From NCBI GenBank assembly GCA_034670145.1, contig JAXMOA010000006.1:1-64000 (forward strand): DNA of 64,000 bases, read 5' to 3'. This document shows positions 50,863 to 59,771 of this stretch, in pieces; positions within the stretch are counted from its first letter, which is position 1; each line of letters opens with the position of its first letter. The position numbers and the translations under genes are program-made. Source of the DNA: HXMU1420-2 sp034670145. GTDB lineage: Bacteria > Pseudomonadota > Alphaproteobacteria > Rhodobacterales > Rhodobacteraceae. The notes under the pieces were generated by a model. The model did not search any database. It worked only from the letters and a program-made list of their open reading frames with translations, and had not been told where the DNA came from.

Positions 50863-51923
50863 TCTCCAAAGGCCTCTAACATCGCATCCTCACAAACCAC
50901 GCCATCTCCATCGCCTTCGTCATCACCGGACAACGTCGGTTCGTCTTCTGCGCTGTCCAAGGCTTCCGCCGCTCCATGTGCGGCAAAGAATGATTTCATA
51001 ACCGTTTCGACCCCGGCGGTTGTGACAGACCGCAGGTTTGATGCATAAAACACACCCCTCGCAGCCGGATTCGTCACAATTTCAAACGACGGAAAATAGT
51101 CCACGTCCTCGCGTTCAGCGCACAACTGACCGGCCACAGCCCGCAACACAGATTTGGAATATGTGCTGGACAGCAGAACATGACGGTCTTCGGCCGTCGC
51201 CGTCAAAGGCACAGGCGAAACGGTTAACAAAACCTTCAGCGGCTTTTGGCGCGCTTTTTCCAGGCAATCGAATATTGCCTGCACATCATCGTAAACTTCG
51301 GAAAATGTGAAATTGCGAAAAGCATAAAGCGCAGGGTCAAACGTTCCGGCAATCGTCCCCGGAGCTGTCGGAAACACGGTTCCGCTGGGCTTGTGTTCCC
51401 AGGTTTCTGTCAGGCCAAGAGTGAACACCAACAGATCCATATCCAACAACATCCGCCGGACCTGGCGAATATGATAGGCGCGGTGGTCCAACAGTTCGGC
51501 GGCACTTTCAAAACCATTCGGCTCTATATTGGGCCGTTGGGAATCATAAAACCGCCCGTCTTTTTCCCAGACCAGATCCTCCGGACGATCGCCAGTCAAA
51601 GCCTCGCGGACCAGCTGCAACAATTGGCGTGCGGTATAAATGTTGCCAAAGCGCGCTGAATAGATCTGATATCCAAACTGTGATGCCAAAGCATCCGGCA
51701 AGCCATTCGGCTTGGGCTCCACATCCAAAACGCGATAGCCGCTCTGCTTCAAGAAACGCGCAATATGTTGGGCGAAACAGCTGCCCGCAGTTGCGATTTG
51801 CCACTCGGGTTGGATCGCCCACCGTTTGCTATAAATGTCCTGCAACGCCAAAGGGCTGGTGCCTGCTACCGCCGTGCGCCAGAATGTATTGTTCGGTCGG
51901 TCCGCATAAGGACTAAGGGTCAT
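50859..51923 (-). CDS. GSCFA-domain protein
   Basis: The 354-residue protein has the naming motif at residues 47-51 (ATAGSCFAQHIARFLKQSGY), then LLVFTLGLTETWEHKPSG. GSCFA proteins belong to an SGNH-like fold; function unknown but often near glycan genes. I chose ATG at 51923 with GGAG nine bases ahead; an upper frame to 52010 adds unrelated residues. The C-terminal 30 residues are acidic (SAEDEPTLSGDDEGDGDG). Confidence 0.8.
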   Translation of the reverse strand: MTLSPYADRPNNTFWRTAVAGTSPLALQDIYSKRWAIQPEWQIATAGSCFAQHIARFLKQSGYRVLDVEPKPNGLPDALASQFGYQIYSARFGNIYTARQLLQLVREALTGDRPEDLVWEKDGRFYDSQRPNIEPNGFESAAELLDHRAYHIRQVRRMLLDMDLLVFTLGLTETWEHKPSGTVFPTAPGTIAGTFDPALYAFRNFTFSEVYDDVQAIFDCLEKARQKPLKVLLTVSPVPLTATAEDRHVLLSSTYSKSVLRAVAGQLCAEREDVDYFPSFEIVTNPAARGVFYASNLRSVTTAGVETVMKSFFAAHGAAEALDSAEDEPTLSGDDEGDGDGVVCEDAMLEAFGE

Positions 51924-52093
51924 GCTGGGCTGCTCCGCCGGTGTTTTCAAGGACCCTAGGCGCGGTTGCTGCATCCGGCAAGATGTTGCAACGCCACCCA
52001 GGCGCGCCACTTTTCATCAGGCATATCACTATCGCGCATACAGGCAAGTTAATGGCAGCAAATTGCATGTGGTTCAGGCGACATCTTTGCACG

Positions 52094-52120
52094 AAAAAGG
52101 GCGCCCTGCGGGACGCCCTT
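52094..52120 (-). terminator. Intrinsic terminator after sat-cysC
   Basis: AAGGGCG (52097-52103) and CGCCCTT (52114-52120) form a stem which, read on the minus strand, is followed by a T run (complement of 52094-52098). It ends the sat-cysC transcript 24 bases after its stop and separates it from the GSCFA cluster. Confidence 0.75.
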
Positions 52121-52143
52121 CAATTTCATCTGCTGCGATCGCT

Positions 52144-53859
52144 TCAGGCTTTGATCAGCCCCATGCTTTCCAGCTTTAGCAGAACCTGGTGCGCACAATT
52201 GTCCACGTCCACATTTTCCGTTTCCACGCGCAGTTCTGGGTTTTCAGGAACATCATAAGGGTCGGAAATTCCGGTGAATTCCTTGATCTTCCCTTCGCGC
52301 GCCAATTTATACAAACCCTTGCGGTCACGCCGTTCACACTCTTCAATCGAGGTGCCCACGTGAATTTCACAGAACGCGCCATATTGCTCAATCGACTCAC
52401 GAACTTTGCGCCGTGTCGACGCATAAGGGGCAATCGGCGCACAGATGGCGATACCGCCATTCTTGGTGATTTCCGAAGCGACATAACCGATCCGCAAAAT
52501 GTTCAAATCCCGGTGCTCTTTGGAAAAGCCCAATTCAGAACTCAGGTTCTTGCGAACAATATCGCCATCCAACAACGTCACAGGCCGACCGCCCATTTCC
52601 ATCAGCTTGACCATCAGGGCGTTTGCGATCGTCGATTTTCCCGAACCTGAAAAACCGGTGAAGAACACAGTGAAACCCTGCTTGGACCGCGGTGGTCTGG
52701 TGCGGCGGAGTTCGTTTACAACCGCCGGGAAAGAGAACCACTCCGGAATCTCCAGCCCTTCGGCCAGTCGGCGACGCAGTTCCGTCCCAGAGATATTCAG
52801 AATCGTTACATTGTCTTTATCTTCGATTTCATCGGCGGGCTCGTACTGGGCGCGCTCTTGCACAAAAACCATGTGCTTAAAGTCGACCATTTCGATGCCC
52901 ATCTCTTCTTGATGCTCGCGAAACAGGTCCTGCGCATCATATGGGCCGTAGAAATCTTCGCCTGCCGAGTTTTTGCCCGGACCGGCGTGGTCGCGTCCAA
53001 CAATGAAATGTGTACAGCCGTGGTTTTTCCGGATCAAACCATGCCAAACGGCTTCGCGTGGGCCGGCCATGCGCATTGCCAGGTTCAAAAGGCTCATCGA
53101 GGTCGTCGAGGCTGGATATTGGTCCAGTACGGCCTCATAGCAACGAACGCGGGTGAAATGGTCGATATCACCGGGTTTCGTCATACCAACGACAGGGTGG
53201 ATCAGCAGGTTTGCCTGCGCTTCTTTCGCCGCCCGAAAGGTCAGCTCCTGGTGTGCCCGGTGCAGAGGGTTGCGGGTTTGAAACGCGACGACTTTGCGCC
53301 AACCCAGCTTGCGAAACAGGGCGCGCAGTTCGTTGGGCGTATCGCGGCGACCGCGAAAATCATAGTGGACGGGCTGCTGGATGCCGGTGACCGGTCCACC
53401 CAAATAGACTTTACCGGCCGTGTGGTGCAGATAGTTTACCGCTGGATGAGCGTCATCATCCGCACCAAAAACACGCTCAGCTTCGTGGGATTTGTTAGGA
53501 ACCCAACGATCGGTAACCGTCATGGTGCCCAGAATAACACCTTCTTGATCGCGCAGAGCGATGTCCTGACCAATCTCCAGACCTTCAGCAAAGTCCTCGG
53601 ATACATCCAAAGTGATCGGCATTGGCCACAAAGTACCGTCAGCCAGGCGCATGTTGTCTACGACACCGTTGTAGTCTTCTTCGCCCAAAAAGCCTTTGAG
53701 CGGGTAGAACCCACCGTTCATTAGCAATTCCAAGTCACAGATCTGGCGAGGTGTCAGGTCTACGCTTGTCAGTTGTGCCGCTTCGTCTTTCAACTTTAGC
53801 GCTGAATCATAGGACACATAGAGTTCGGGCACTGGGCCCAAATTGCTGCTCAAAATCAT
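52144..53859 (-). CDS. Bifunctional sulfate adenylyltransferase/APS kinase
   Basis: The 571-residue fusion has an ATP sulfurylase N-terminal part (QTRNPLHRAHQELT, MTKPGDIDHFTR, GRDHAGPGKNS; up to about residue 390) and an APS kinase C-terminal part (P-loop GFSGSGKST 402-410, GDIVRKNLSSELGFS). It makes APS and then PAPS, the sulfate donor. The ATG at 53859 gives the usual start ILSSNLGPVPELYVSY. The cluster downstream has glycosyltransferases, so PAPS might also serve glycan sulfation; this is inference. Confidence 0.95.
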   Translation of the reverse strand: MILSSNLGPVPELYVSYDSALKLKDEAAQLTSVDLTPRQICDLELLMNGGFYPLKGFLGEEDYNGVVDNMRLADGTLWPMPITLDVSEDFAEGLEIGQDIALRDQEGVILGTMTVTDRWVPNKSHEAERVFGADDDAHPAVNYLHHTAGKVYLGGPVTGIQQPVHYDFRGRRDTPNELRALFRKLGWRKVVAFQTRNPLHRAHQELTFRAAKEAQANLLIHPVVGMTKPGDIDHFTRVRCYEAVLDQYPASTTSMSLLNLAMRMAGPREAVWHGLIRKNHGCTHFIVGRDHAGPGKNSAGEDFYGPYDAQDLFREHQEEMGIEMVDFKHMVFVQERAQYEPADEIEDKDNVTILNISGTELRRRLAEGLEIPEWFSFPAVVNELRRTRPPRSKQGFTVFFTGFSGSGKSTIANALMVKLMEMGGRPVTLLDGDIVRKNLSSELGFSKEHRDLNILRIGYVASEITKNGGIAICAPIAPYASTRRKVRESIEQYGAFCEIHVGTSIEECERRDRKGLYKLAREGKIKEFTGISDPYDVPENPELRVETENVDVDNCAHQVLLKLESMGLIKA

Positions 53860-53994
53860 TTGGATTCTCTCATCTTCAAAACATGGTGGAGCCATGCCAT
53901 CTGCCGTTCAAGCGCGCCTTAGACCCGTGCCGTGTAAAAATCTAGCGCCAGAACTCATAAAATGGCGAACTGTGTGTTTTTGCCGCTGCAATTT

Positions 53995-55698
53995 CTATTC
54001 GGCCGCGACACTCGTGTCGATAGGGGCAAAGTTCGCCAAAATCTTGTGCAAATTGACAGCATCCACCACGGCGAGAGACGGCAAGGCCTCGGCAACGCCT
54101 CTCAGCTCCAGCACGTCCAGATCCGATGGCTTTGCATCAAGGCCAGCGGCGCTCAATACAGACTGTGAAATCAAAAGCTGGACGGCCAGATCCTTTGTTT
54201 TGGCCTCAAGCCTGCTGGCCGTGTTCACGGTGTCCCCGATCAACGTCCTGGGTGCATTGCCGCTGGCGCCAATTTCGCCAATGACGACCTCTCCCAGATG
54301 CAGGCCCATCCCAATCTTGATACTTTCAGAGCCTTCCGCCCGAAGATCTTCATTGAACTGCTCCAGCGCTTTGCTGATCTCTTGAACGGCCTGCAATCCG
54401 GCCCGCGCAGAACTGCGCGAATCCTTGGTTTCAAACAAAGCGAGGAAGCCATCTCCAAGGTATTTGTCTACGGTTCCGCCGGCTTCGATGACGGCGGGCA
54501 CAACCGAGTCAAAGAAACGATTGAGCAGAAAGACCACATCATATGGCAATTGCCCCGTCGTGCGGGCGGTAAAGCCGCGGATGTCTAAAAACAAGACCGC
54601 CAACTCTTGCTCATCGCCCTGGCTGGCATGAGCGCGACCCCGTTTGCCGTCAGGCTGAAACACGCGAAATACAGTCAACGGATCAGTCGGCTTGATCTGG
54701 CAGGCAAGGCGGGCATTGGGTGGCGCATCCACAGCCCGCAGGCTGCGCTCTTCGGCGGGACTAGGCGGATGCAGCAGCTCGGCGCCCGTCTCGACGATGA
54801 CCCGGCATGTTGTACACCTCCCTCGCCCTCCGCACAGAGAGGTATGGGGTACGCCATTGGTCCGCGACATCTCCAACAGGGTTGTTCCCTTCGCCGCGTT
54901 GATATCAGGCCCATCCACATAGGAAACTCGGACAGATCCTCGCCGCAAAATGAGCCGGCGCGCAACGTATACGATAAAGGCGAGGAGCATCAGCGCGGCA
55001 GTAACCCACCAGATGGTCCCAGCCTGGTCTATCAAAGAGATAAATGTTGCTCGATCAGGCCAATTCCAGGCATCGAATAAATTCACGGGATAATCAGGGT
55101 CCGACATCGCGGCAGAGACGCGCCGACCTTCGACAATGTATCCCACGATCGCAAATCCGGGCACCAGGGCGGCAAGGCTCGACAAGGCTGGCAGACTACG
55201 GCGCCACCAGTTTTGGCCAGCCAGCCAGAAATGAAGCCCAACACATCCGTGCAGCCACACGATGACCATCAAAGTGTTCTGGATCAGACCATCAGGTGTT
55301 TTCCAGATCAGGCCGATCAGGTAGCCATACTCATCGTTGACGTCATAGACCTCGTGCGCAAACCGGGTGAACACAAAGTGATCCACCAGGAAAAGGGGGA
55401 TCAGCAATCCCAGAACCGTCTGTGTGGCTTCCCAGGCGGGCATTCGCAACGTGCCGCGCCGAGCGACGCGCCACAGGGCCAGACCTCCATGCGCCAGCAA
55501 AGCGCCGTAGATGACTACGGAGCCAAGCCAGGACCGGGTGACGATTTGCCGGGCATCCTGAAAAGCATTCATCGCGTCAGGGCCGATCAGGCCCAAGCCG
55601 ATATTCAGGAAATGCAGCAAAACGTAGAGCATCAAAATGAGCCCGCTGGCAATGCGGATCTGTGTCGCCCGTGTGCCGCGCCATAATTCCCGCATCAT
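53995..55698 (-). CDS. Membrane adenylate/guanylate cyclase with cytochrome-b-like and 2Fe-2S domains
   Basis: The 567-residue protein has about six membrane segments (residues 15-250) with several histidines in SdhC/D-like context, then a ferredoxin domain with C289-x5-C295-x2-C298-x34-C333 (an adrenodoxin-type pattern), then a class III cyclase domain: D372 in LFLDIRGFTA, D416 in KYLGDGFLALF and the transition-state N and R of GDTVNTASRLEA. All catalytic residues are present. It resembles the redox-regulated cyclase CyaC of Sinorhizobium. It likely makes cAMP in response to quinone or redox state. Confidence 0.88.
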   Translation of the reverse strand: MMRELWRGTRATQIRIASGLILMLYVLLHFLNIGLGLIGPDAMNAFQDARQIVTRSWLGSVVIYGALLAHGGLALWRVARRGTLRMPAWEATQTVLGLLIPLFLVDHFVFTRFAHEVYDVNDEYGYLIGLIWKTPDGLIQNTLMVIVWLHGCVGLHFWLAGQNWWRRSLPALSSLAALVPGFAIVGYIVEGRRVSAAMSDPDYPVNLFDAWNWPDRATFISLIDQAGTIWWVTAALMLLAFIVYVARRLILRRGSVRVSYVDGPDINAAKGTTLLEMSRTNGVPHTSLCGGRGRCTTCRVIVETGAELLHPPSPAEERSLRAVDAPPNARLACQIKPTDPLTVFRVFQPDGKRGRAHASQGDEQELAVLFLDIRGFTARTTGQLPYDVVFLLNRFFDSVVPAVIEAGGTVDKYLGDGFLALFETKDSRSSARAGLQAVQEISKALEQFNEDLRAEGSESIKIGMGLHLGEVVIGEIGASGNAPRTLIGDTVNTASRLEAKTKDLAVQLLISQSVLSAAGLDAKPSDLDVLELRGVAEALPSLAVVDAVNLHKILANFAPIDTSVAAE

Positions 55699-55808
55699 CT
55701 GCTGTTCTCCGGCTTTTGACTGCAGACCTAAGGGACCGCTCTGAAGGCGGTCAAGCCACGGTTGCGTGCGTATTCATCAGGATGAGTTCGCCTCTGCGGT
55801 TCGGCCTA

Positions 55809-55828
55809 CGAAAATTCTGCGAATTTTC
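55809..55828. repeat. Dispersed palindrome, copy 1
   Basis: GAAAATTC-TGC-GAATTTTC with a C in front (55809-55828) is repeated base for base at 62086-62105. It lies 26 bases beyond the trxB stop on the minus strand. Likely an interspersed palindromic element; see findings. Confidence 0.7.
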
Positions 55829-55837
55829 AGGTTGTTG

Positions 55838-55861
55838 GGACTGAACCTGGTGGTTCAGTCC
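55838..55861 (-). terminator. Hairpin straddling the trxB stop codon
   Basis: GGACTGAACC (55838-55847) pairs perfectly with GGTTCAGTCC (55852-55861). The trxB stop codon (55855-55857) lies in the right arm. No T run follows on the minus strand. Confidence 0.55.
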
Positions 55862-56796
55862 TGCTCAGCCAAGAATTTTTCTGCATCCAATGCAGCCATA
55901 CATCCCATACCCGCGCTGGTAATGGCCTGCCGATAGACAGGATCCGTAATGTCACCGGCCGCGAAAACGCCTGGGACCGAGGTCGCGGTTGTTCCTGGCG
56001 TTACTTTGACATAGCCGCCCATGTGGGTCTCTATCTGATCCTTAACCAATTCGTTTGCTGGTGCATGGCCGATGGCAATGAACACGCCCTTGGCAGGGAT
56101 TTCGGAAACCTCGCCTGTTTCCACATGTTTCACTTTCACAGCTTCAACGCCTTTGGGCATATCTTGTCCAACGACTTCATCCAGCGTATGAAACCACAGG
56201 GTTTCGATCTTGGGATTCTTGAGCAAACGATCCTGCAGGATTTTTTCCGCGCGCAATGTGTCCCGCCGGTGAACCAGGGTGACCTTTGACGCGAAGTTGG
56301 TCAGGAACAACGCTTCTTCCACGGCCGTGTTGCCGCCGCCGACCACCACAATCTCTTGCCCACGATAGAAGAAACCGTCGCAAGTGGCGCAGGCACTCAC
56401 GCCAAATCCTTTGAATGCCTCTTCTGAAGGCAGGCCGAGCCATTTGGCCCGAGCGCCTGTGGCCAGGATGATGGCATCGGCTGTATAGATGTCCCCACTG
56501 TCACCGGTCGCGGTGAATGGGCGTTTCGAAAGATCCAGATCCGAGATGATGTCGCCAATAATCTCACATCCCATGGCCTTTGCATGGGCTTCCATCCGAA
56601 CCATCAGATCGGGTCCCTGAACCTCGGTATCACCTGGCCAATTCTCGACCTCTGTTGTGGTCGTTAACTGACCGCCGGGTTCGATCCCTTGAACTAGGAC
56701 AGGATCCAACATCGCCCGGCTTGCGTATACGCCTGCGGTGTATCCGGCTGGTCCTGAACCGATGATCAAGACCTTGGTGTGACGTGTCTCGCCCAT
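55855..56796 (-). CDS. trxB: Thioredoxin reductase
   Basis: The 313-residue flavoprotein has FAD motif VLIIGSGPAGYTAG, the redox-active CATC (C136, C139), NADPH motif VVGGGNTAVEEA and C-terminal FAAGDITDPVYRQA. It reduces thioredoxin. The ATG at 56796 is chosen over a longer frame to 56862. It is divergent from the Lrp gene, with 178 bases between them. Confidence 0.97.
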   Translation of the reverse strand: MGETRHTKVLIIGSGPAGYTAGVYASRAMLDPVLVQGIEPGGQLTTTTEVENWPGDTEVQGPDLMVRMEAHAKAMGCEIIGDIISDLDLSKRPFTATGDSGDIYTADAIILATGARAKWLGLPSEEAFKGFGVSACATCDGFFYRGQEIVVVGGGNTAVEEALFLTNFASKVTLVHRRDTLRAEKILQDRLLKNPKIETLWFHTLDEVVGQDMPKGVEAVKVKHVETGEVSEIPAKGVFIAIGHAPANELVKDQIETHMGGYVKVTPGTTATSVPGVFAAGDITDPVYRQAITSAGMGCMAALDAEKFLAEQD

Positions 56797-56974
56797 GTCT
56801 GTGCCCCCTAGCTGTGATGCGGGTAACGGATATAGACAACAACGCCCAGACTTAAAGCCCAATTGCGACGTGGCTAACGATCTTGTGTGTCGCTTAACAA
56901 AGTTTCATTGTCGTGAAACATTGTTGCGCACAGTTCGTCTCCGGGGTAAGAATTTTCCGCGCGAAGGAGAACAC

Positions 56975-57475
56975 ATGGCCACAACACGCCTCGACCCTAT
57001 TGACCGGAAAATCCTCGCTGAATTGCAGGCCGACGGACGCATGACCAACGTCGAATTGGCGCGCCGGGTCGGGATTTCGGCACCGCCCTGCCTGCGACGC
57101 GTTCGGGCGTTGGAAGAAGCGGGGCTCATCCTCGGCTACCATGCAGAAGTGGATGCGCGTGAATTAGGCTTTGAAGTACAGGTTTTTGTAATGGTTGGCC
57201 TCGATAGCCAGGCCGAAACAGAGTTGCGCGCTTTTGAGGCCCAGTGCCGAGACTGGCCGCTGGTCCGTGAATGTCACATGCTGAACGGCGAGGTCGACTT
57301 TATTCTGAAATGTGTGGCCCCGGACCTCTCTGGGTTCCAAGCCTTTCTGACGGGTGACCTTCTCACCACTCCAAATGTTGCGAGCGTCAAGACATCGCTG
57401 GTGATTCGTGGCGCCAAACACGAACCCGGGGTTCCGTTTGATGTGCTCGAAGCCAGACTTTCGCGAGAGGCCTGA
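56975..57475 (+). CDS. Lrp/AsnC-family transcriptional regulator
   Basis: The ATG at 56975, after GAAGGAGAA, gives 166 residues: winged-helix part (LDPIDRKILAELQADGRMTNVELARRVGISAPPCLRRVRALEE) followed by the ligand-binding RAM domain with HMLNGEVDFILKCVAPDL. It may control trxB or distant amino-acid genes. This pair of divergent genes is common in Roseobacters. Confidence 0.92.
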   Translation: MATTRLDPIDRKILAELQADGRMTNVELARRVGISAPPCLRRVRALEEAGLILGYHAEVDARELGFEVQVFVMVGLDSQAETELRAFEAQCRDWPLVRECHMLNGEVDFILKCVAPDLSGFQAFLTGDLLTTPNVASVKTSLVIRGAKHEPGVPFDVLEARLSREA

Positions 57476-57493
57476 GGCGCATTCTCCGAACCG

Positions 57494-58270
57494 TCAGGCG
57501 CTCAATCCGTTGGCCTGACGGTCGTCGGAACGTGGGAATGCGATGGGGCCAAATCCGCCCATGCTGTTTACATGGGGGAAAAGGTTCAGAAACAGCGTGC
57601 GCATTGCGTGGCTGATCATGCGAATCGACTGCGTCCCCGGATGATAGCTTTCAAACTCCAGCCCGCCGGCCTTGACCGTCGCGTGGCGGGGCAGGCAAAT
57701 GTGGTACAATTCCACAGGCGTCGGTGGCGCGGTTTCGATGATGCTGACGCCGTCAACAAAAGAGCGAACAGAGCTCAGCACCTGATTGCCACCTGCCATC
57801 GACTGAATTTGATCCGGCGTGTGGAGCAAACGGGCCGAAGGCCCGCATACAACCGATGCCATCGGGCGTGCCATTCCAAAACTGTCTGCAGTGATCCGTG
57901 TCAGGCGCATATCTCGTTTTTGAACCTGTTGGCGCAGACCGGGAACGATGGTCACATTGCCTTTCCAGATGACTTCCTCTGGGGTGCCGTCACCGGTAAT
58001 CACACGATCGCCTGGCAGCATGTCTTCAATTGCAACCGGACCGGTTTCGGTCTCGATCAATGTGCCGCGGGCAAAGGCGCAAAAAGCGTCTTCGAAAAGG
58101 GGCAGGGCAGGCGCAAGGTGCCGCGTTTCGCAGATATCCCCGTTGGGCAGCAATGTCGTGGTCGTGTAGCGGCGCACCTGAGGGCGACCGGCAGAGCGCG
58201 GGCTACCATGCACTTGGGGTACGGTAGTTGGGGCGGCCATAGTGGCAGCACGGGCGGGGATCATAGACAT
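57494..58270 (-). CDS. Hint-domain protein without the usual catalytic cysteine
   Basis: The 258-residue protein has a Hint-type block FARGTLIETETGPVAIEDMLPGDRVITGDG. In Hint_2 proteins the fold starts C-F-x-x-G-T; here that position is Ala (AFARGT), with Cys one residue ahead. Self-splicing is therefore doubtful. The C-terminal part has HICLPRHATVKAGGLEFESYHPG. Function unknown; related proteins are widespread in Roseobacters. Confidence 0.75.
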   Translation of the reverse strand: MSMIPARAATMAAPTTVPQVHGSPRSAGRPQVRRYTTTTLLPNGDICETRHLAPALPLFEDAFCAFARGTLIETETGPVAIEDMLPGDRVITGDGTPEEVIWKGNVTIVPGLRQQVQKRDMRLTRITADSFGMARPMASVVCGPSARLLHTPDQIQSMAGGNQVLSSVRSFVDGVSIIETAPPTPVELYHICLPRHATVKAGGLEFESYHPGTQSIRMISHAMRTLFLNLFPHVNSMGGFGPIAFPRSDDRQANGLSA

Positions 58271-58360
58271 ATTACGGCCCTCTCAAGAACGGTCGCATCT
58301 GCGTCGGCCCCCACCGACAACACAAATAGACACAAGGTTTGTGAACATTTGATAGGGGCA

Positions 58361-58390
58361 CTAATGGCGGAAAACCGCTCAAATTGTCAA
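58361..58390 (-). promoter_or_regulatory. Possible promoter of the Hint-domain gene
   Basis: On the minus strand TTGACA (58390-58385) is followed after 18 bases by CATTAG (58366-58361). The -35 is perfect, the -10 weak. It lies about 90 bases upstream of the gene. Confidence 0.3.
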
Positions 58391-58523
58391 AAAATGATGA
58401 ACATTGTTCCCGGCTTTCGGGCCAATCCGTCAGTGAAATCTGACATTGTTTCCGACCAAGGCCCCAGAATTGCCACAATTTGATTCGGTGGCCCCTTGAC
58501 GAGGCTACCGCGGAATCACTGAA

Positions 58524-58673
58524 TCAAGCGCTGCGCACTTTTGGCAGAACAATTGGGTTGCGCCGTGTCGCAACGTTCACATCGCGGATGACGCCTCGGG
58601 CCCAGGGCATGCGGACCTCGTTGGCCTGCGCTGTCTTGATGACCGAACGGATAAATCTGGTTCTAACTTTCAT
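58524..58673 (-). CDS. 49-residue protein with strong ribosome binding site
   Basis: The ATG is the complement of 58671-58673 and the TGA that of 58524-58526. The start follows AAGGAG with eight bases spacing, a perfect Shine-Dalgarno site. The product starts MKVRTRFIRSVIKTAQANEV, then RMPWARGVIRDVN, and is basic with an Arg-rich second half. I recall a similar small family in Rhodobacterales but cannot prove it here. It is alone in the gap between the Hint-domain and pgeF genes. Confidence 0.65.
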   Translation of the reverse strand: MKVRTRFIRSVIKTAQANEVRMPWARGVIRDVNVATRRNPIVLPKVRSA

Positions 58674-59015
58674 TTGCCTGTCTCCTTGCACCCTGCTCAG
58701 GTGGTGGTGATCGTTGACAGGTAAGATGTCAGCGCAATCTGGCCGTCATGTGTCTGCAGAGGGGAAATTCTGGAGCAAAGGCCAAATGCGTATCTGGGCT
58801 TGGCCTTAATTTGAATTTCATTTAACAATATGATTTTAATGAATAATGTTCAGCTTTCCTTGCGTTGCTCTATCACGCAACTGCCTGAAATGTGGCGCGT
58901 GCTGGACCAAAGCCCGCCCAAATTTGCCTTTGTGCTGCATGGTCACCAGGAACCGAACGCCGCTGGCAAAAACATGCCGTACCGAACCGTGCACACAATC
59001 GGACAGCGCCAGAGG
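58674..59015. other. Gap between the 49-residue gene and pgeF
   Basis: This stretch is AT-rich around 58800-58860. It holds the upstream region of the small gene and the 3' side of pgeF. Short frames on both strands lack ribosome binding sites or recognisable features. Confidence 0.35.
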
Positions 59016-59771
59016 CTAGAGTTTGATCGCTGAGATCAATCGGCCATAGTCGGCCTCTTTCGCATGGGTCGATCGCCGGAATGAAAAAAACCTGTCCGCA
59101 TCCGAATAGGTGCAATGTCGGATCCATTCCGCATGCCCAACGCCAGCTTGACGCAACCGGTGCAACCCGAAACCCGGCAGGTTGAATTGCATCCGATCCT
59201 CATGCCCCCCCGAGAAAAACTGCGCGTTATCCGGATCATCCTCCAGAAAACGATCACAAAATTCCGGACCAACCTCATAGGCACGCTGACTGATCGAAGG
59301 GCCGATCACAGCGACGATCTGCTCGCGCGTCGCGCCAAGCCCTACCATTGCGTCCACAGTGGCATCCAGCACGCCGTCCAACGCGCCGCGCCACCCTGCA
59401 TGTGCCGCGCCGATCACGCCCGCTTGGGGGTCTGAAAACAACACAGGTTGGCAATCCGCCGTCAAAATCGTCAGCACCAGGCCCGACGTCGCCGTCACCA
59501 GGGCGTCCGCTTGGGCGCGGTCTTCCATTGGGTCATGCACAACCACAACGTCAGCTGAATGAACCTGGCGCAAACCAACCATGTTTTCCGGCGCAACCTG
59601 CATGGCCTTGGCCACACGTGTCCGGTTTATCTGCACCACGTCGGCCTGATCCGAAGAACCGACACCGCAGTTCAATCCCGCAAACACACCGGAGGAGGCC
59701 CCCCCGCGCCGGGTAAAGAATCCATGGCGCACAGGGCCCAGTCTATCAGATGTCAGAATTTCTAGTGTCAT
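59016..59771 (-). CDS. pgeF: Peptidoglycan editing factor PgeF (laccase-fold)
   Basis: The 251-residue YfiH-family protein has LRQVHSADVV, LTADCQPVLF and AAHAGWRGALDG, with the metal-binding histidines and cysteine. Members act as purine nucleoside phosphorylases or as peptidoglycan editing factors. The start overlaps midA by four bases. Confidence 0.92.
   Translation of the reverse strand: MTLEILTSDRLGPVRHGFFTRRGGASSGVFAGLNCGVGSSDQADVVQINRTRVAKAMQVAPENMVGLRQVHSADVVVVHDPMEDRAQADALVTATSGLVLTILTADCQPVLFSDPQAGVIGAAHAGWRGALDGVLDATVDAMVGLGATREQIVAVIGPSISQRAYEVGPEFCDRFLEDDPDNAQFFSGGHEDRMQFNLPGFGLHRLRQAGVGHAEWIRHCTYSDADRFFSFRRSTHAKEADYGRLISAIKL

Noticed and set aside
52858..53724. 288-codon plus-strand frame opposite sat-cysC
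   Set aside because: Sat motifs on the minus strand are beyond doubt; the opposite frame has no features.
57572..58483. 303-codon plus-strand frame opposite the Hint-domain gene
   Set aside because: It spans the Hint gene and its upstream region and shows no family pattern, while the minus strand encodes a clear Hint motif.
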